Assembly: GCF_000315625.1 (NCBI RefSeq)
Contig: NW_005434588.1
Span: 288,133-323,896 of the forward strand
Length of the DNA: 35,764 nt
Reading direction: 5' to 3'
Origin: Guillardia theta CCMP2712
Taxonomy: Eukaryota > Cryptophyceae > Pyrenomonadales > Geminigeraceae
This document shows, piece after piece, positions 1 through 9,929 of this stretch; the stretch's first letter is position 1, and the number at the start of each line of letters is the position of its first letter. Under the pieces are notes generated by a model. The model did no database searches and was not told the DNA's origin. It saw nothing but the letters and a program-made list of their open reading frames with translations. The translations under genes and the position numbers were made by a program.

Positions 1-93
1 CTGCCCCTGCCCCTGCCCCTGCCCCTGCCCCTGCCCCTGCCCCTGCCCCTGCCCCTGCCCCTGCTTCTGCTTCTGCTTCTGCTTCTGCTTCTG
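1..93. repeat. (CTGCCC)n then (CTGCTT)n microsatellite
   Basis: About ten copies of CTGCCC open the window and change into CTGCTT copies near position 62. The tract probably continues to the left of the window. It is the reverse complement of the GGGGCA-type tract at 186-380. Reading frames through it give only Pro/Ala or Cys/Pro repeats and are not taken as genes. Confidence 0.95.
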
Positions 94-179
94 CATCTGC
101 ATCTGTATCTGCTTCTGCTTTTTCCTATTCCTATTCTTCCTCTATACCTCTAGGTCTACAAATACTAATACCACGGGTA

Positions 180-273
180 AGGGGAAGAGGCAGGGGCAGG
201 AGCAGGAGCAGGAGCAGGGGCAGGGGCAGGGGCAGGGGCAGGGGCAGGGGCAGGGGCAGGGGCAGGGGCAGGG

Positions 274-308
<35 letters not shown>

Positions 309-380
309 GGCAGCGGGGCAAGGGCAGGAGAAGGGAGCGAGGAGGGGCAGGGGCAGGGGCAGGGGCAAGAGCAGGAGCGG
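180..380. repeat. (GGGGCA/GGAGCA)n microsatellite, inverted relative to the first tract
   Basis: Imperfect hexanucleotide repeat, mostly GGGGCA with GGAGCA variants, interrupted near 310-345. With the CTGCCC tract at 1-62 it forms an inverted pair about 120 nt apart. Positions 381-595 hold no gene that I can support. Confidence 0.95.
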
Positions 381-595
381 GAAAGAATTCCGGGTTAGAT
401 TCGTGAGTGATAAGGAGGAAACGAACGATCGGGCTGTGGTCTCTGACGGTGTTTCGAACAGTGAAAGCGGCAAAGGAGGAAACAAAGAAAGAGGAGGAGT
501 CAGAGGAAGTGTCAAAGATACAAGGGCGAATACGTTCTGCTGCTGTGAGAGAGGGGATGAAGAGCAGCTGAAGGAGAGTATCAGTTCTCTGCCAC

Positions 596-1498
596 ATGTC
601 TTCCAACATGTTCAGAACAAGAATCCCGCTTCTCTCCCTCCTCCTCCTCGCAGGGAGCGAAGGGTTCCAGGTATCTTTCTCCATGTCGCCCGCAACCTCC
701 AAGTTGCCCTCCTCCTTTGTCACTCCCCTCCTGCCGCCCCTGCATGACAGGTGGAGGAGCGAGAGGAGAGGCGGGGAGAGGGCAGGATCGTTGCGCATGC
801 AGCAAGACGACAGCAAGGTCAGGAGGATGCGGCTGCTCCGCATCGCAGAGCTGAGGAGGGAGATCGCGCTGGACGCCAAGCAGAAGGCGCAGCAGCTGAG
901 GGAGAAGTTCAAGGCAAGATACGCGAGACTGACAGGAGGTTGAGACTTTTCCCTCCTCCTCCTCCTCCCTCTTGCCTCGCTCCTGCCCTCCTGCCCTCCC
1001 TAATCACTCACTCCGACCCCCCGCTTTCCTCCCACTTCTCTCTTCTTGGCCCTTCTCACTCCCTATCCCCTATCCTCTCCTCCTCTGCCTTCCTCTGTCT
1101 TATCCAGCCCTCCCTCTCCTCCTCCCCTCTTGCTCTCTCCTCGTTCCCATGAGTTCTCTGCCTCCTTTCCTCTCTCCTCCTCCTCTAAGACTCGTATTGC
1201 CTTCAAGGGAGGCTTAATGTCACCTCAACCGGCACTTCTCCTACTGCCTCCTCTACAAGCCTCTCCACGGACCCTTCAGCAGAGAGCAGTATCATCCCCC
1301 CTTTTGCCCTCCTCCTCCTCCCCCTCGTCAACTAGTTCACTTCTCCTGGTCCACCTCCCTCCTCTACTTGCGCCGGCTCCTCGCCTCCTCTGACTTGTCT
1401 TCCAGTATCTCTCTGAATCTGTCGGCCTGCTCGGATCCACTCCCTCCTTCCGATTCACCGAGATCTTCGAGGCCAGCGAGCCCTCGACATCGATCTGA
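596..1498 (+). CDS. Small putative plastid-targeted protein, two exons (unknown function)
   Basis: The ATG at 596 opens a hydrophobic signal peptide (about residues 8-23) ending Gly-Ser-Glu-Gly before Phe-Gln. This is the signal-plus-Phe pattern of two-part plastid leaders in red secondary-plastid algae. A Ser/Pro/Arg-rich stretch follows, then a charged helix rich in Arg, Lys, Glu and Gln (about residues 68-106) that could be a coiled coil. Unspliced, the frame stops at 943 (115 residues). I prefer a GC-AG intron, 914-1405, because a strong acceptor (CTGAC plus a pyrimidine tract before 1406) joins in phase to 30 codons ending at 1498, giving 136 residues. That intron is long and pyrimidine-rich, so the second exon is inferred. 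I recognise no family. Positions 1499-1934 hold only GAGGAC/GGA repeats and unsupported frames. Confidence 0.45.
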
Positions 1499-1511
1499 AA
1501 GGCGAAGGGAG

Positions 1512-1512
<1 letters not shown>

Positions 1513-1555
<43 letters not shown>

Positions 1556-1622
1556 TGATGAGGACGACGCGGGGGAAGGAGGAGGAGGAGGTGGAGGAGG
1601 AGGAGGAGGAGGAGGAGGATTG
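1513..1622. repeat. (GAGGAC)n and (GGA)n simple repeats
   Basis: Purine-rich tract of GAGGAC copies (about 1513-1565) followed by GGA copies (1578-1620). Frames through it give Glu-Asp or poly-Gly runs on one strand and poly-Ser or poly-Pro on the other, so they are not annotated as genes. Confidence 0.9.
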
Positions 1623-1934
1623 GGGGGGAGGGAGGAAAGGGGAGGGGAGGGGGATGAAGTTTTGAGGTGTAAAATCGCGACTGAACCATTGAGGGTGTGT
1701 GGACGCTTACGGGATGAGATGGGAAGGTGAGTGCAAGAAAAATGAACAAGGAGGAGGCGGAGAGAAAAGGAGACGGAAGCGATGAAACACAACCCAGGGC
1801 AGCAAGAGGGACACCTGAGGTAGAAGTTCTCGTGTTGGGGAGGAATGGGCAGGAGGAAATAGAGAGGCGGCAAGTGGTGGGCCAGGAGGCAGGAGGAGCA
1901 AGGTTGCAGCCCGAGGGCAGCTACTTCATTCGTT

Positions 1935-2989
1935 TCACATCCACTGCTTGAAGAACTCCAGCGAGTCCTTCCTGTTGGCCTTGATAGTCTTATCTCCCTT
2001 CTTCCAGTTCGCCGGGCAGCCCTGGCCCTTGTTGGCGGCCGCGTGCTGGGCAGCCTGAAGTAGCCTCATGACCTCGTCGATGTTGCGCCCTACCGGCTCG
2101 TCGTTGATGGAAAAGGAGCGGACAACACCCTCGGGGTCGATGATGTAAGTTCCCCTCATGGTTACTCCAAAGTGCTCGTCCGCCTCATCCTCCACCAGCA
2201 CGCCGTAGGAGGAGGAGATCCGCTTCGTGATGTCAGAGAGGAGGGGGAAGTCGATGGCGCCGAGCCCTCCGTCCTTCCTGTCTGTGCGAGTCCATGCGAG
2301 GTGAGTGTGGGGGGAGTCGACGGAGACACCGACGACCTGCGGAGGGAAAGTAAGGAGGAGAGAGGGAGCGAAGAGGCGCGAGGGACAGTAGAAGAGAGAG
2401 GAGCGAGCAAGAGGAAGACCCTAGAACAGGTAGAAAGTGGGGGGAGGAGGGAGAGGAAGATAGCGAAAGGGGGCATATGTAAAAGGAGGGAGAGAGGGAG
2501 GAAAGGATAGTTGCAGTTCGACACACAAGGGAGGTGGAGGAAGGTGGGAGAGGAGGGAGTGGGAGGAGGCAGAGGAGGAGTGGGGGGCGTGGGGCGGGAG
2601 GACGAGAGGAGAGGGACTAGAAATAGTTTCACCTCGGCTCCCAGCTTCTTGAACTCAGCGTACTTGTTGTTGAACTCAACGATCTCAGTCGGGCAAACAA
2701 ACGTGAAGTCGAGGGGATAGAAGAACAGGACCAGCCACTTGCCCTGCCGCGGCGAAGTCACGATGCCATGCCTACCTCCGCAGCCTCCAGCGCCCTACCT
2801 TGTAGTCCGAGGAGGCGAGGTCGACAATCTCTCCGTTCTTGACAGCCTTTCCCTTCCATGCAGGAGCTTGCTTCCTAACCTTGGAATAAGTCAGCGCTGA
2901 TCCCGCCCATCGAGGTGGCATACCGGAACGCTGGCTTCAGCAATCACCGAGATCGCGCAGAGTGCAGCGAGAGCAGTAAGAAACTTCAT
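1935..2989 (-). CDS. 2-Cys peroxiredoxin with secretory signal peptide (four exons)
   Basis: Thiol peroxidase that reduces hydrogen peroxide and organic peroxides. Exons on the minus strand: 2989-2924, 2879-2799, 2743-2633 and 2336-1935. All join in phase, giving 219 residues. Introns are 44, 55 and 296 nt. The peroxidatic Cys is Cys66 in the Phe-Val-Cys-Pro-Thr-Glu motif. The resolving Cys is Cys193 in Cys-Pro-Ala-Asn-Trp. A Gly-Gly-Leu-Gly motif (109-112) and a C-terminal aromatic pair suggest the eukaryotic, overoxidation-sensitive type. Residues 1-20 are a clear signal peptide and the catalytic domain begins at once (Val-Arg-Lys-Gln-Ala-Pro), so no plastid transit segment is visible. This suggests the ER lumen or secretory pathway, as in animal PRDX4. 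The ATG at 2989 was chosen because it starts the signal peptide; upstream in-frame sequence has no such character. Confidence 0.95.
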
Positions 2990-3424
2990 CCTGAAAGAGA
3001 TACAATGAGACAATGTGTGCAAGCTAGAGACGAGGGCAGTGATGTTGGCATCTTCATTGGACTGTATCCTTGCAAATCGTCCAGCTTTCCACTGCTCGCG
3101 TGTTCCTTTGAGCAATTCTAATCTCTTACCCTTGACGGAATTCATACCTCTTCTTCTTCTTGGAGTTTTCTCAAAGTTCCGCTCTCTCCCTCCCCTCGTA
3201 CACTATCCTGGTCCCCTTCTCCCGTCTCCTCCCATTGTTTCCAACCACTCCTCATATTCTCTTCTCCCAATGTCTCTCTCTCTCTCTCCTCGTCTATCCT
3301 TCCCCATGTTCTCTCTCTCGTCCTTCGTCCTCTCCCTCCTGATCTCCTCTCCACTCATCCTCCCGCCTCTCCGCCTCTTCTCCCCGTTGTCCATTCGATC
3401 GCCGATCTCGAACATTCCACCATT
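2990..3424. other. Pyrimidine-rich spacer upstream of the peroxiredoxin
   Basis: No gene is supported. It should hold the peroxiredoxin promoter and 5' leader (minus strand) near 2990-3150. From about 3150 to 3420 it is C/T-rich (CTCTCT, CCTCC) and its short frames are low-complexity. Confidence 0.6.
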
Positions 3425-4340
3425 CCCAAACTATGCCACCACAGTGAGTACTACCCCTGCCCGCAGAGGATCATCCTGTACCCCTCCATTTCTCTCATAG
3501 TACCCCTTCATTTACCACTTTCTCCCTCCACCCTACCCGTGGCAGACTACTCGTAACATCCCCACCCTAGGATTTCCATTCAACTACCCCTCATGTACTC
3601 AGGGCAAACAGGGAAATTTGAGCACTATTACAAGTATTAGTCTTGATTTCTGCCCTACAATATTTCTCTCTAAACCTCTGAGGCTGGCATGAATTATCAC
3701 CGGTGGTTTTGATATGTAGATGAGGGGTGGGGATAGATAGGTCGCTAGGTGGATGTTAATACCAGGCCGGGTGGGTGGCCTAATTCGAGGAGGTAGGGTA
3801 CGTTTGACCAGGGGTATAAAAATAGGGAAGATTTAGGAAACTTGGAGGTAGGGTACATAATTGAAAGGGTGGGTGAATTTACCTCGTCAGTAAAGGGGTA
3901 GTGAATTTCTGCTGGAGGGTAGCATACTGTGGTGGGCAGAAGCCAATGTGTCGGGATGAAGGGGTAGGGTAATGAAATTTGGGGTCTACAAATAACAAGG
4001 GGGTAATTGACTATTAAAAGTGTGGGTACTTCAATGATAAAATGTGGGTGGTGGATCAAATTCAATGAATTGATAAGGTGGGGTACTGATTGAATGTTGT
4101 TCAATCGATGTTGGGTACATTGTTGAGGGGTGGGTCCTCCCGAAAGTTGAGTAAAGGATCAGGAGGAACACAAAGGGTTGGGTACATCACATTGCAGGGT
4201 GGGGGTATCACAAGTACCCCTTATTTATATGTCTCTTTCTCAATATATTTCACTCACAGGGTGAGAATAAGTGGGTGGGTACTGATGGGGGTGGTTTTTG
4301 AAGGGGGTAGGGGTGTACCAAGGGTGACGCGGACTAGCGG
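3425..4340. repeat. GTACCC/GGGTA-rich degenerate repeat block (copy a)
   Basis: C-rich on the plus strand at about 3425-3600 (TACCCCT, CTACCC) and G-rich from about 3720 to 4330, with many irregularly spaced GGGTAC, GGTAGGG and GTGGGTA elements. There is no fixed period and no credible open frame. The same style recurs at 16080-17930, 20205-21300 and 31010-31920. This copy ends directly before the start of the 31-residue-repeat gene. Confidence 0.7.
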
Positions 4341-4349
4341 GTGGGGAAC

Positions 4350-5204
4350 ATGGCGGGGGAGGGGCAGACAGCGATGGTGGTGACGCTATGCCTGCTGGTA
4401 ACAGTGTGGATGAGCGTTCATGTTCTCAGTACCGATATGACACAAAGCAACGTCATTCTGAACGCAGATCATGTCAAGAAGTTCAGATCTGTAATCCAAG
4501 ACCTCTCGTACGTTTCGGCTGTGGGTTGGAACCATACTCAGGAATTGATCAGGGAGTATCATGTGGATGATGTTGTACAAAGAGGGGTTGAGACTTCTCA
4601 GGTCCTCATGAAAGAGTACCATGTTGACGATGTGCTCAACAACATCTCTGAGGTTGTAAATCAAGGCCTGAAGCACACCGACAAATTCATCCGAGACAAC
4701 CATGTGGATGATGCGGTGGCGAACATGTCAGAGACTGTGAAGCAGTACACGATTGAGGGGATCAAACATACCGACAAATTCATCAGAGATAACCATGTGG
4801 ACGATGCGGTGGCGAACATCTCAGAGACTGTCAAGCAGTACACGATTGAGGGGATCAAAAGGACACATAAGTTTGTCAAGGACAACAAGGTGGATGAAGC
4901 GGTGGCCAACCTTGAAAAGGACGTTGCCAAGTACTCGGTAGAAGGGTGGAACAAAACCAAGAGACTCATGGAGGAATACCAAGTCCCGCAACTTGTTTCC
5001 AACCTCTCCGACTCCGTGGCAAAGTACTCAGAGCAGGGATGGAGAAATACTCAAACGCTGGCGAGGGAGTGGCATGTGCCTGAACTTGTAGGTAATATCA
5101 CTGATACAGTCGGCCGCCTGTCGAACGAAGGCTGGAAGAAGACACAGTCAATCATTAACGATCTTCAATCTGCTCCTCCACCTCCACCTCCCGCCAAGCG
5201 ATGA
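4350..5204 (+). CDS. Signal-anchored protein of 31-residue repeats with repeated N-glycosylation sites
   Basis: Intronless frame of 284 residues from the ATG at 4350; the extension to a GTG at 4341 is not a eukaryotic start. Residues 9-27 are a hydrophobic segment (signal peptide or anchor). From about residue 59 to 280 there are seven to eight helical repeats, the last five full ones exactly 31 residues, each starting Gly-(Ile/Trp)-(Lys/Asn/Arg). Typical elements are a Thr-Asp-Lys-Phe-Ile-Arg helix, a His-Val-Asp-Asp turn and a Val-Ala-Asn-x-Ser-Glu segment. Seven Asn-x-Ser/Thr sequons fall at similar places, as expected for a luminal or extracellular glycoprotein. The two central repeats are nearly identical in DNA, so the array grew recently. 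The C-terminus is a run of six prolines, then Ala-Lys-Arg. I recognise no family. Charge pattern and length suggest amphipathic helices, but function is unknown. Confidence 0.8.
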   Translation: MAGEGQTAMVVTLCLLVTVWMSVHVLSTDMTQSNVILNADHVKKFRSVIQDLSYVSAVGWNHTQELIREYHVDDVVQRGVETSQVLMKEYHVDDVLNNISEVVNQGLKHTDKFIRDNHVDDAVANMSETVKQYTIEGIKHTDKFIRDNHVDDAVANISETVKQYTIEGIKRTHKFVKDNKVDEAVANLEKDVAKYSVEGWNKTKRLMEEYQVPQLVSNLSDSVAKYSEQGWRNTQTLAREWHVPELVGNITDTVGRLSNEGWKKTQSIINDLQSAPPPPPPAKR

Positions 5205-5640
5205 TTCAAAGTTGTCATCACACTGACTCTTCGTGATGATGGTTGGTTCGATCTGCCTCGTTTGATGTGCCATGGGGAAAGGGCAAGCGCCTGCTGTGTT
5301 TTGGTTAGAACCGGTTTGTTTGCTACACTTTCAATGTATTCATTTTTTCCGTTTCAACCCGATTTTTGGTCAACCGATACAACACTGAATTGACAGGATA
5401 CAAGTTTCTCTCAACTGATCTATTGAGCATCGCTCCTTTCTCACGTTCAAACCGGCTCTGTTGTGATAAATGCTCTGCTCCTACTCTTGCCTTAGGGTGA
5501 ACTGAAAGAACAGAGCAACTGCCGAACTGAGCAAGAGATGAAGTAAGCACGGGCCCCGATCCTGATTCATATAGCTGAGTAACCACAGGGACAACTCTTC
5601 CGAGTAGAGTCATTGGTTGACATGTTGCCCAAGTCAACTG
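5205..5640. other. 3' flank of the repeat-protein gene, no gene seen
   Basis: AT-richer than its surroundings. It contains the 3' untranslated region of the upstream gene and short frames on both strands without recognisable protein features. Confidence 0.5.
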
Positions 5641-6040
5641 AGGCCTCCGTCAGTGCCGTGTGTCCGACGGTCATCAGTGCACCGGCGGCCCGATGCCTTC
5701 CGACAATCCGATCATCAAGTTTGACTCGGCCAACGAACTTCAAAGCAGTCTACTCACACAGCATCCGTCCGAAGTTTCGGGCTCCGTGCGGGGCCCGACT
5801 GGTCGGATAATCATCAGCACGGTGATCGGAGGCGGCGCCTCCAAGCCCCGTGCGGCACGGCAGCGGTCCTACCCCGAATTAAAAATCAGTACGAGGACAA
5901 TCAGAAGGCTTCAGTGGAGCCCGAGGCTTGACCCTGACCGTGGCAGTGACGGTCGCAAAGACCATACTGATCACATATGGCGAGAAGAGAGAAGAGAAAA
6001 AGACAACTAACCCTCATCATGGCATCCTGTACTAGCCTAA
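5640..6040. repeat. GC-rich dispersed repeat segment
   Basis: GC-rich sequence full of CCGG, GACTCG and GGCCCG elements, resembling 9960-10650, 17940-18740, 25745-25880 and 31970-32480. A 24-nt stretch at 5881-5904 is present exactly, in reverse complement, at 32169-32192, and flanking sequence there is also similar. This shows that the segments are copies of one dispersed family. No coding frame is supported. Confidence 0.65.
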
Positions 6041-7590
6041 CAGATCGCCCGGCCCCGCCGACTTACGACCTCGCCTGGCCTCGGCCCCACCCCCGCAGGC
6101 TACCCGGATTGTACCATGAAGGAACCGTCACTAGTAAGCTCAGCCTGCGGCTCAGCGGCTTGTGCTCCATGTCGGATGGCGCTCCTCAGTGTCTATGAAC
6201 CTCGGCACCGTCGGTCACTAGGTAGCCTACACAGGGTAACGTCCGCCCCCTACAGCATGTCCGGGCCGATTCCCTACGGCCATGAATAGAACGTGACTTC
6301 TTGTCTTCACCATGTACTGGAGAGACGGTCGGTCACTACTCAACAGCCGTGCTACACTTAAGATGCTGCTACAAGTTCAAGAGCATTGAAGAAGCGAGCA
6401 GGGAATACGCTGCTTGCCTGGCGTACGTTTCACAGCAAGCCAACAAGCTTCGCACAGTCGTCATGATCAATCCGTGTAATGATAACTCAAATCTATTGGT
6501 ACAGCTATCCTACCCTCGCCACCTCTCTCCGCGACCGCGTTACCACTTGCAGTCTAGTGAAACTCTTGTTCGCTTCTTACTCACCATGTAGCTGTCAGTA
6601 CAGACCCTCAGTGCGTTGATGCAGCGATGGCAGGGCCTTCCATCTTCGCACTTCTGCTTCTTCTGCCTGCAGGATACGCATGCTTGCTTGGTATGTCTCT
6701 GGTTCAACCGCTTGTCAGCTTTGCGAGCACCTGCGGGTCCCTGGACTGCTGTGACGAGCGCAGGCAACCTGACTTCCCCTTCTATCTCGGCCTCGGATGC
6801 CGGCGAGGACGAAGCATGATCTGGATCCTCTGTGAGGTCTGCTAGCTCCAAGAAGGATCGGAGGCTCTCGGGCCGAATGACAATATGGGAGATGGCGTCG
6901 TCGAGCGAGGATCCCGAAAGTGGGGCAGGTACCAGCGTACAGCCTTCTGCTTCGGGAGAGTAGGGGGGGGGAGAGGAGCAGGAAAGGCAGGAGAGGAACT
7001 CAGGCGGTAAGGGAGGTTGCTGCATGGCGGCTGCCGCGGTTCCCTGCATGCTGTTCGACGGAAATCCTGTGGTAAAAGGGTGCTTGTCCGAAGGTCACGT
7101 GACCCGAATAGTAAAAGAGTTAAAACTAGTTTTAATATGGTAAAACTGATTTTACGGTTGACCTGTGAAAAAAGAAAGTTTCCGGATTCCACTCGAATGG
7201 CTTCCTTGGCACTCCCGTGGTACTCGTGTGCAGTACCAGTAGGGTGAGAGTACCACGACTTACGAAGGTTTACTACAGAGCCAGACTTGTTGACAGTCAC
7301 ATCACACAATGCTACCGTACAGACTACTTGAGTACTTCGGTGCTAGCAGTAGGATACAGTTGGTAGGCGATGCTAGGACCCGGTATCATACGGTAATGGC
7401 GGCGACGGTACTCCATGCCACCGCTGTCAGCCTCTCCACGTGTCACAACTACCCGTACCCCCCACCCCCCCCCCCCCCCCCTCCTCCCCCTCCCCCCGGC
7501 GGGGACCGTCGCACAGTGACCCCCACCGTAACTTTGAGTAAAGTGTCCGGTACCAGTGACTACGGTACTACGGCCTGTGACTCAGCCTGA
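6041..7590. repeat. Segmental duplication, unit A (carries a zinc-cluster gene)
   Basis: This unit matches the sequence from about 7775 onward. The pairs are 6100-6379 with 7824-8096, 6392-7060 with 9003-9671, and, more weakly, 7085-7310 with 9690-9900 and 7375-7440 with 10110-10210. Divergence rises steeply beyond about 7060. Unit A lacks the roughly 900-nt segment present in unit B and has a long C tract at about 7461-7497. Confidence 0.85.
6585..7049 (-). CDS. Zn(II)2Cys6 binuclear-cluster protein, copy A (first exon)
   Basis: Probable DNA-binding transcription regulator. The exon runs from the ATG at 7049 to a strong donor (ATG|GTGAGTAAG) after 6585, giving 155 residues. Unspliced, the frame would stop at 6540 after 14 residues that are unlikely to be protein. 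Six cysteines at 124, 127, 134, 140, 143 and 150 follow Cys-x2-Cys-x6-Cys-x5-Cys-x2-Cys-x6-Cys, with the basic Arg-Gln-Lys-Lys-Gln-Lys between the second and third. This is the Gal4-type zinc cluster, best known from fungi. The N-terminal 120 residues are Pro/Ser-rich and acidic. The cluster lies at the end of the exon rather than near the N-terminus. The downstream exon is not certain; one in-phase candidate begins near 6425. Copy B differs at two residues. Confidence 0.75.
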
Positions 7591-8096
7591 CACAAACTTG
7601 AATGGCAAGCATGAATGAAGGAGAGTCACTGAGTGGAGCTGAAGAACTTCGGAGGAAGAAACAAGCCTTGAAGGCCCGGGCCAGCCTGAGGGAGGAAAGG
7701 AAAGACGCCAAAGACGCCTGAGTTATATCAACCGCGGCCGCCCCGTCCAGGAGTCTGGCAATGATTGAAAGATCCGGCGCCCAGCCCCGCCGACTTACGA
7801 CGCGGGGCTAGCCTCCGATTGTACCATGAAGGGACCGTCACTAGTAAGCTCAGCCTGCGGCTCAGCGGCTTGTGCCCCATGTCGGATGGCGCTCCAAGTG
7901 TCCGACAGGCTGAGAGCCTCGGCACCGTCAGCCACTAGGTAGCCTACACAGGGTAACGTCCGCCCCCTACAGCATGTCCGGGCCGATTCCCTACGGCCAT
8001 GAATAGAACGTGACTTCTTGTCTTCACCATGTACTGGAGAGACGGTCGGTCACTACTCAACAGCCGTGCTACACTTAAGATGCTGCTACAAGTTCA

Positions 8097-9002
8097 TGAG
8101 TTGTATACACATCACAGAGATCATCGGATTGTCAACGACACGCCGAGTAAAGTAAGCCTGGATGAAGAAGATAGACAAGCAGAAGATAGACGTCTCTAAG
8201 TTTACTGGGAGGTAAACTACGCACAATCACCACACTCACTGTGCATGCAAGTGGGGAAATCAGAAGGCCAAACGCTGGGGAAGCGTCCGCTTAAATAAGG
8301 AGTATCCGGGAGAGTATCCGACGAGTATCCGGGTGTTTTCGGATCCTCATGTGGATACAACATCAGTATTGAGATCTCTATCAGGTTTCAAAGCCAATTC
8401 TTTTGACAGCTTCTGCAGAACTGCTGCTTGTCTGCACCTAATGAAGGCTCACAACACGTGATCAAGATGCCAGTTAACATCACCATCCTAACACCACGAC
8501 AACAATCCTTCTTCTGTACAGCGAAATCATGCAGACCACTACAAACAATGAAGAGAGCAAAGGTCCATACTGTATGTCCGAAGAGCACTGACTTACCCGG
8601 TCTTAGGCTGTTATATGCACGTCTTCAACTCAGTCCAAGACGGCACCCTCAAACCAACAAAACTCTGCCTTGTTGCTCTGAAAGGATTGATTGCATTGAA
8701 ACTCACGTCCATACACGAACATAACCTGAGTCACAAAAATCTCAGATTCATTCAAGACTCAAGCGGGTGATGTTGAGCAGTGACCGAGCGGGAGGTCGGG
8801 CATGTCAGAGTTCATCAATCAATGCAGTTGTCAGCAACTGTTCTCCGATGAAAACTTCGTCCTCCGACTGCCTGCAACAGGGTCTCGAAGTCGTTCCCAT
8901 ACGAGTGACTGTAGCATGCAGAAACATGTCATGTTTGCTTCACCACTCGACACATCAGCTTTCAACTCTCAAAATCGGTCTCACCATGTCACCGCAGTGA
9001 AA
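8097..9002. other. Roughly 906-nt segment present only in duplication unit B
   Basis: Unit A runs from 6379 to 6392 with only 12 nt between the matching flanks, whereas unit B has about 906 nt. The segment has ordinary base composition and short frames on both strands, none recognisable. No clear terminal repeats or target-site duplication were seen. It may be an insertion in B, a deletion in A, or lost non-coding sequence. Confidence 0.6.
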
Positions 9003-9195
9003 AAGCGAGCAGGGAATACGCTGCTTGCCTGGCGTACGTTTCACAGCAAGCCAACAAGCTTCGCACAGTCGTCATGATCAATCCGTGTAATTATAACTCA
9101 AATCTATTGGTACAGCTATCCTACCCTCGCCACCTCTCTCCGCGACCGCGTTACCACTTGCAGTCTAGTGAAACTCTTGTTCGCTTCTTACTCAC

Positions 9196-9660
9196 CATGT
9201 AGCTGTCAGTACAGACCCTCAGTGCGTTGATGCAGCGATGGCAGGGCCTTCCATCTTCGCACTTCTGCTTCTTCTGCCTGCAGGATACGCATGCTTGCTT
9301 GGTATGTCTCTGGTTCAACCGCTTGTCAGCTTTGCGAGCACCTGCGGGTCCCTGGACTGCTGTGACGAGCGCAGGCAACCTGACTTCCCCTTCTATCTTG
9401 GCCTCGGATGCCGGCGAGGACGAAGCATGATCTGGATCCTCTGTGAGGTCTGCTAGCTCAAAGAAGGATCGGAGGCTCTCGGGCCGAATGACAATATGGG
9501 AGATGGCGTCGTCGAGCGAGGATCCCGAAAGTGGGGCAGGTACCAGCGTACAGCCTTCTGCTTCGGGAGAGTAGGGGGGGGGAGAGGAGCAGGAAAGGCA
9601 GGAGAGGAACTCAGGCGGTAAGGGAGGTTGCTGCATGGCGGCTGCCGCGGTTCCCTGCAA
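9196..9660 (-). CDS. Zn(II)2Cys6 binuclear-cluster protein, copy B (first exon)
   Basis: Near-identical partner of the gene at 6585-7049. It has the same 155-codon exon, the same ATG, the same GTGAGTAAG donor and all six cluster cysteines. Two substitutions are visible: Leu67 to Phe and Glu88 to Lys. The sequence just upstream of the ATG differs from copy A after about ten bases, so the copies may be controlled differently. Downstream, sequence identity with copy A ends at 9003, so the last exon, wherever it lies, may differ. Both copies keep an intact frame, which argues that they are not simple dead repeats. Confidence 0.75.
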
Positions 9661-9929
9661 GCTGCTGGACGGAGACCCAAATATCAGTAAAAGATTTAAA
9701 ACTAGTTTTAATATGGTAAAACTGGTTTTACGGATGACCTGTGAAAAAAGAAAGTTTCCGGATTCCGCTCGAATGGCTTCGTGGTAACTCGTGTGCAGTA
9801 CCAGTAGGGTGAGAGTACCACGACTTACGAAGGTTTGCCGTACTACATCGGAGCCAGAGGCTCAGACTGGTCACCGGGGTTGACACGGTCACATCACTGA
9901 TGAGCCTCATGGCGGCTCATCAGTAGTAC

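Noticed and set aside
1276-1873. Minus-strand Pro/Ser/Arg-rich frames
   Set aside because: They are translations of GAGGAC and GGA repeats, with no exon-like segment outside the repeats.
3425-4340. CRISPR-like array or telomeric repeat in the GGGTA-rich DNA
   Set aside because: Spacing of the elements is irregular, there are no constant repeats with unique spacers, and no exact telomere-type tandem array is present.
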